Positions 6,540 to 7,638 of a stretch of DNA of 7,638 nt are shown here, in pieces. This DNA comes from Candidatus Aenigmatarchaeota archaeon (lineage in GTDB: Archaea > Aenigmatarchaeota > Aenigmatarchaeia > QMZS01), in contig QMZV01000035.1 of the NCBI GenBank assembly GCA_003663355.1, positions 1 to 7,638 of the forward strand, given 5' to 3'. The stretch's first letter is position 1. The number at the start of each line of letters is the position of its first letter. The notes beneath the pieces were generated by a model. That model ran no database searches and was not told where the DNA came from. It worked only from the letters and a program-made list of their open reading frames with translations. The position numbers and the translations under genes are program-made.

Positions 6540-6779
6540 CTAAAATACAAACGCTTTCAATAGTATTCCTATTATAAATACTGCAATAAATACCAGTGGA
6601 AGTATGCTTGCTATATTATATGCGTTATAAGTTTGGTCTGCTGTTTTGTTTATAGCTGTCTGTGCCTCTGAAGTTAGTGAGGAAGTGTCTACTGAACCTT
6701 CAAAGTAACCAAATATGACTATCATTACTAAAAGCATCACTGGTATAACCAAAACCAAAGCGAGATCTCTAATTTCCAT
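6540..6779 (-). CDS. Small two-helix membrane protein, capsid-protein-like (79 aa)
   Basis: Two strong hydrophobic helices (about 5-26 and 56-74) are joined by a short polar loop (28-55) with one sequon (Asn44-Lys-Thr) and the helical motif KTADQTYNAYNIAS. The end, GILLKAFVF, is shared exactly with the 164-aa paralogue. Length, double-helix layout and absence of other domains resemble the major coat proteins of archaeal spindle-shaped viruses, which build a lipid-containing virion; this is family knowledge applied by resemblance. The ATG at 6779 is chosen over an in-frame TTG at 6791 because a TATA box is centred about 25 bases upstream of it, giving a leaderless mRNA, and because the paralogue aligns from this region. 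It is first in its cluster with its own promoter and a strong T tract behind it, as expected for an abundant structural protein. Confidence 0.9.
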   Translation of the reverse strand: MEIRDLALVLVIPVMLLVMIVIFGYFEGSVDTSSLTSEAQTAINKTADQTYNAYNIASILPLVFIAVFIIGILLKAFVF

Positions 6780-6798
6780 ATCAAAAAACAATAAGAAT

Positions 6799-6809
6799 AT
6801 TATATAAAA
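6799..6809 (-). promoter_or_regulatory. TATA box of the capsid-like gene (leaderless)
   Basis: Minus-strand TTTTATATAAT is centred about 25 bases before the ATG at 6779, the spacing at which archaeal transcription would begin on or next to the start codon. There is no ribosome binding site before that ATG, consistent with a leaderless transcript. Confidence 0.7.
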
Positions 6810-6833
6810 GAAAGTATATACTTTTTTTTATAT
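6802..6833. repeat. 32-bp near-perfect palindrome in the divergent promoter region
   Basis: The arms 6802-6817 and 6818-6833 match at 15 of 16 positions (only G6810 against T6825 fails), with a perfect 14-bp core AAAGTATATACTTT. The outer arms are the two divergent TATA boxes. The axis at 6817.5 lies exactly midway between the start codons at 6779 and 6856. It may be an operator for a dimeric regulator or a symmetric bidirectional promoter. Confidence 0.7.
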
Positions 6834-6836
6834 TTA
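6827..6836 (+). promoter_or_regulatory. TATA box of the 153-aa gene (leaderless)
   Basis: TTTATATTTA, centred about 25 bases before the ATG at 6856, mirrors the minus-strand box. No ribosome binding site precedes the ATG, so a leaderless transcript is likely. Confidence 0.6.
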
Positions 6837-6855
6837 ATGATATCAATTTAACGAT

Positions 6856-7317
6856 ATGGAAGATGAATTAGCACAAGAAATGCAATATCAAGATCTACTA
6901 GGTAGAAAAGATTCAACAGGAGATAAAAGTAAATTTGTTGAAAAATTGCTTGAAGATAGTAAAGTAAGTAAAGAATTAGAAACTTTTGATATTTGGGCTG
7001 GTTTAACCAAATCTTTGAAATTATCTTTTCTAGAACCAGAAGATGAAGAAACTATTATGAATTTATTTGAATATTCTGTTTGTTTGTTTGGAATTCACAA
7101 ACCACAAGAATTCAGGAAAATAGAAACTATACAAAAAATTAATCAAGCAAGAATTTTGACTTTAGCAAACATAAAAAGAGCGATAGGAACAACATCACCG
7201 AACAAGAAAAATGAAAGAATTGCTATTTCAACAGAAAGAAGAGAAAGTATTGCTTTAAGTGGAGAATCATTTAGACCTTCTTTATTTAAGAGATTATTTG
7301 GTTTGGGTGGAAGATGA
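6856..7317 (+). CDS. Soluble helical protein of unknown function (153 aa)
   Basis: Unrecognised. No signal peptide or membrane helix. Residues 1-43 are polar, mainly acidic and probably helical. Residues about 44-110 form a helical core (FDIWAGLTKSLKLSFLEPED, an aromatic-rich helix around FEYSVCLFGIHKP, then QKINQARILTLANIKRAIG). Residues about 115-153 are basic and Ser-rich and end in an amphipathic-looking segment, SLFKRLFGLGGR, which could touch a membrane or a partner. It has its own TATA box and an apparently leaderless start and is transcribed away from the capsid-like genes. Its stop overlaps the start of the following membrane protein (ATGA), so the two probably act together. A cytoplasmic adaptor for that membrane protein is one possibility, by context only. 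Confidence 0.87.
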   Translation: MEDELAQEMQYQDLLGRKDSTGDKSKFVEKLLEDSKVSKELETFDIWAGLTKSLKLSFLEPEDEETIMNLFEYSVCLFGIHKPQEFRKIETIQKINQARILTLANIKRAIGTTSPNKKNERIAISTERRESIALSGESFRPSLFKRLFGLGGR

Positions 7318-7638
7318 TAATTTGGACAAATGATTTGGTTTTGTTAATGGCAGGTTTAACAACAGCTTTAGGTTTTCTTACTGTATTCATTATTTATCTT
7401 TTCATTAGAACGCCTGTAAGTGCTTTTTTAAAGAGAGGTATTACATTGATTAAACCAAGCGAAGATAGATTTATAAAAATTATTAATGGTAATAACGAAG
7501 GGGGTATTGTAATGACTAAAAAAGATTCTTCACACATACTAGATCCTAATGATATTTTAATAGAACCAAAATTTAAAAAACGGATTGCAATTGTATATGG
7601 AAATATGGGAATTTCACTAAATCAAAAGTATGTTAAAG
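7314..7638 (+). CDS. Membrane-anchored protein, 5' part (cut by window end)
   Basis: The frame opens with the ATG of an ATGA overlap at the end of the 153-aa gene and stays open to the window edge (108 codons). A hydrophobic helix spans about residues 7-31 (LVLLMAGLTTALGFLTVFII), followed by a basic segment (RTPVSAFLKRG) that should lie in the cytoplasm, and then a soluble domain with strand-like stretches (GITLIKPSEDRFIKIING, KKRIAIVYGNMGISLNQKYV). There is no known motif in the visible part. The layout, one N-terminal anchor with a cytoplasmic domain, and coupling to a soluble partner suggest a membrane-bound complex; function unknown. Confidence 0.85.
   Translation, partial: MIIWTNDLVLLMAGLTTALGFLTVFIIYLFIRTPVSAFLKRGITLIKPSEDRFIKIINGNNEGGIVMTKKDSSHILDPNDILIEPKFKKRIAIVYGNMGISLNQKYVK

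Noticed and set aside
6780..6791. TTG at 6791 as start of the 79-aa protein
   Set aside because: It would place the start only about 13 bases from the TATA box centre; the ATG at 6779 has proper leaderless spacing.
1..7638. tRNA, rRNA, CRISPR arrays, insertion sequences or attachment sites
   Set aside because: Looked for by eye on both strands; no cloverleaf, spaced direct repeats, transposase or flanking target duplication was seen. No gene-free stretch exceeds 100 bases.

Overview
The window is strongly AT-rich and gene-dense, and it reads as archaeal. The signs are TATA-box promoters with apparently leaderless starts, oligo-T tracts after genes in place of hairpin terminators, AGA-dominated arginine codons, and a secreted protein full of N-glycosylation sequons that starts with a DUF2341 domain. 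Low GC plus DUF2341/Ig-like surface architecture would suit a DPANN archaeon or an AT-rich methanogen, but the host cannot be fixed from this sequence. I see no rRNA, tRNA, CRISPR array, insertion sequence, integrase or recognisable metabolic gene.

Left block, plus strand (1 to 5641): a tightly packed run of seven genes, nearly all joined by ATGA, TAATG or short overlaps, so probably one transcription unit that begins left of the window. In order: the 3' part of a Lys/Pro-rich basic protein; an 87-aa two-helix membrane protein; a 101-aa highly charged coiled-coil protein; a giant secreted, membrane-anchored adhesin or spike (about 1073 aa: signal peptide, DUF2341, lectin-like domain, several beta domains, three C-terminal membrane helices); a 150-aa membrane protein; a 93-aa three-helix membrane protein; and a small basic protein that may be a ribbon-helix-helix DNA binder.

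Middle block, minus strand (6779 down to 5633): three small membrane proteins. Two are clear paralogues (79 and 164 aa) made of two hydrophobic helices with a near-identical C-terminal helix; the longer carries a glycosylation-rich, probably beta-rich insert of about 90 residues between the helices. Their size and topology resemble the small two-helix major capsid proteins of archaeal spindle-shaped viruses. The third is a three-helix protein with a Cys-containing loop. T-rich tracts separate the three genes.

Right block, plus strand (6856 to end): a 153-aa soluble helical protein and the start of a membrane-anchored protein cut by the window edge. This pair is divergent from the capsid-like cluster and shares with it an intergenic region built on a 32-bp near-perfect palindrome whose axis lies exactly midway between the two start codons.

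The best overall reading is the virion or surface-structure module of an archaeal virus, provirus or related membrane-vesicle element: small two-helix coat proteins, one large glycosylated receptor-binding spike, and a group of small membrane accessory proteins. This is inference. No packaging ATPase, polymerase or integrase lies in the window to prove a viral origin, and a host-encoded surface-structure locus remains possible.
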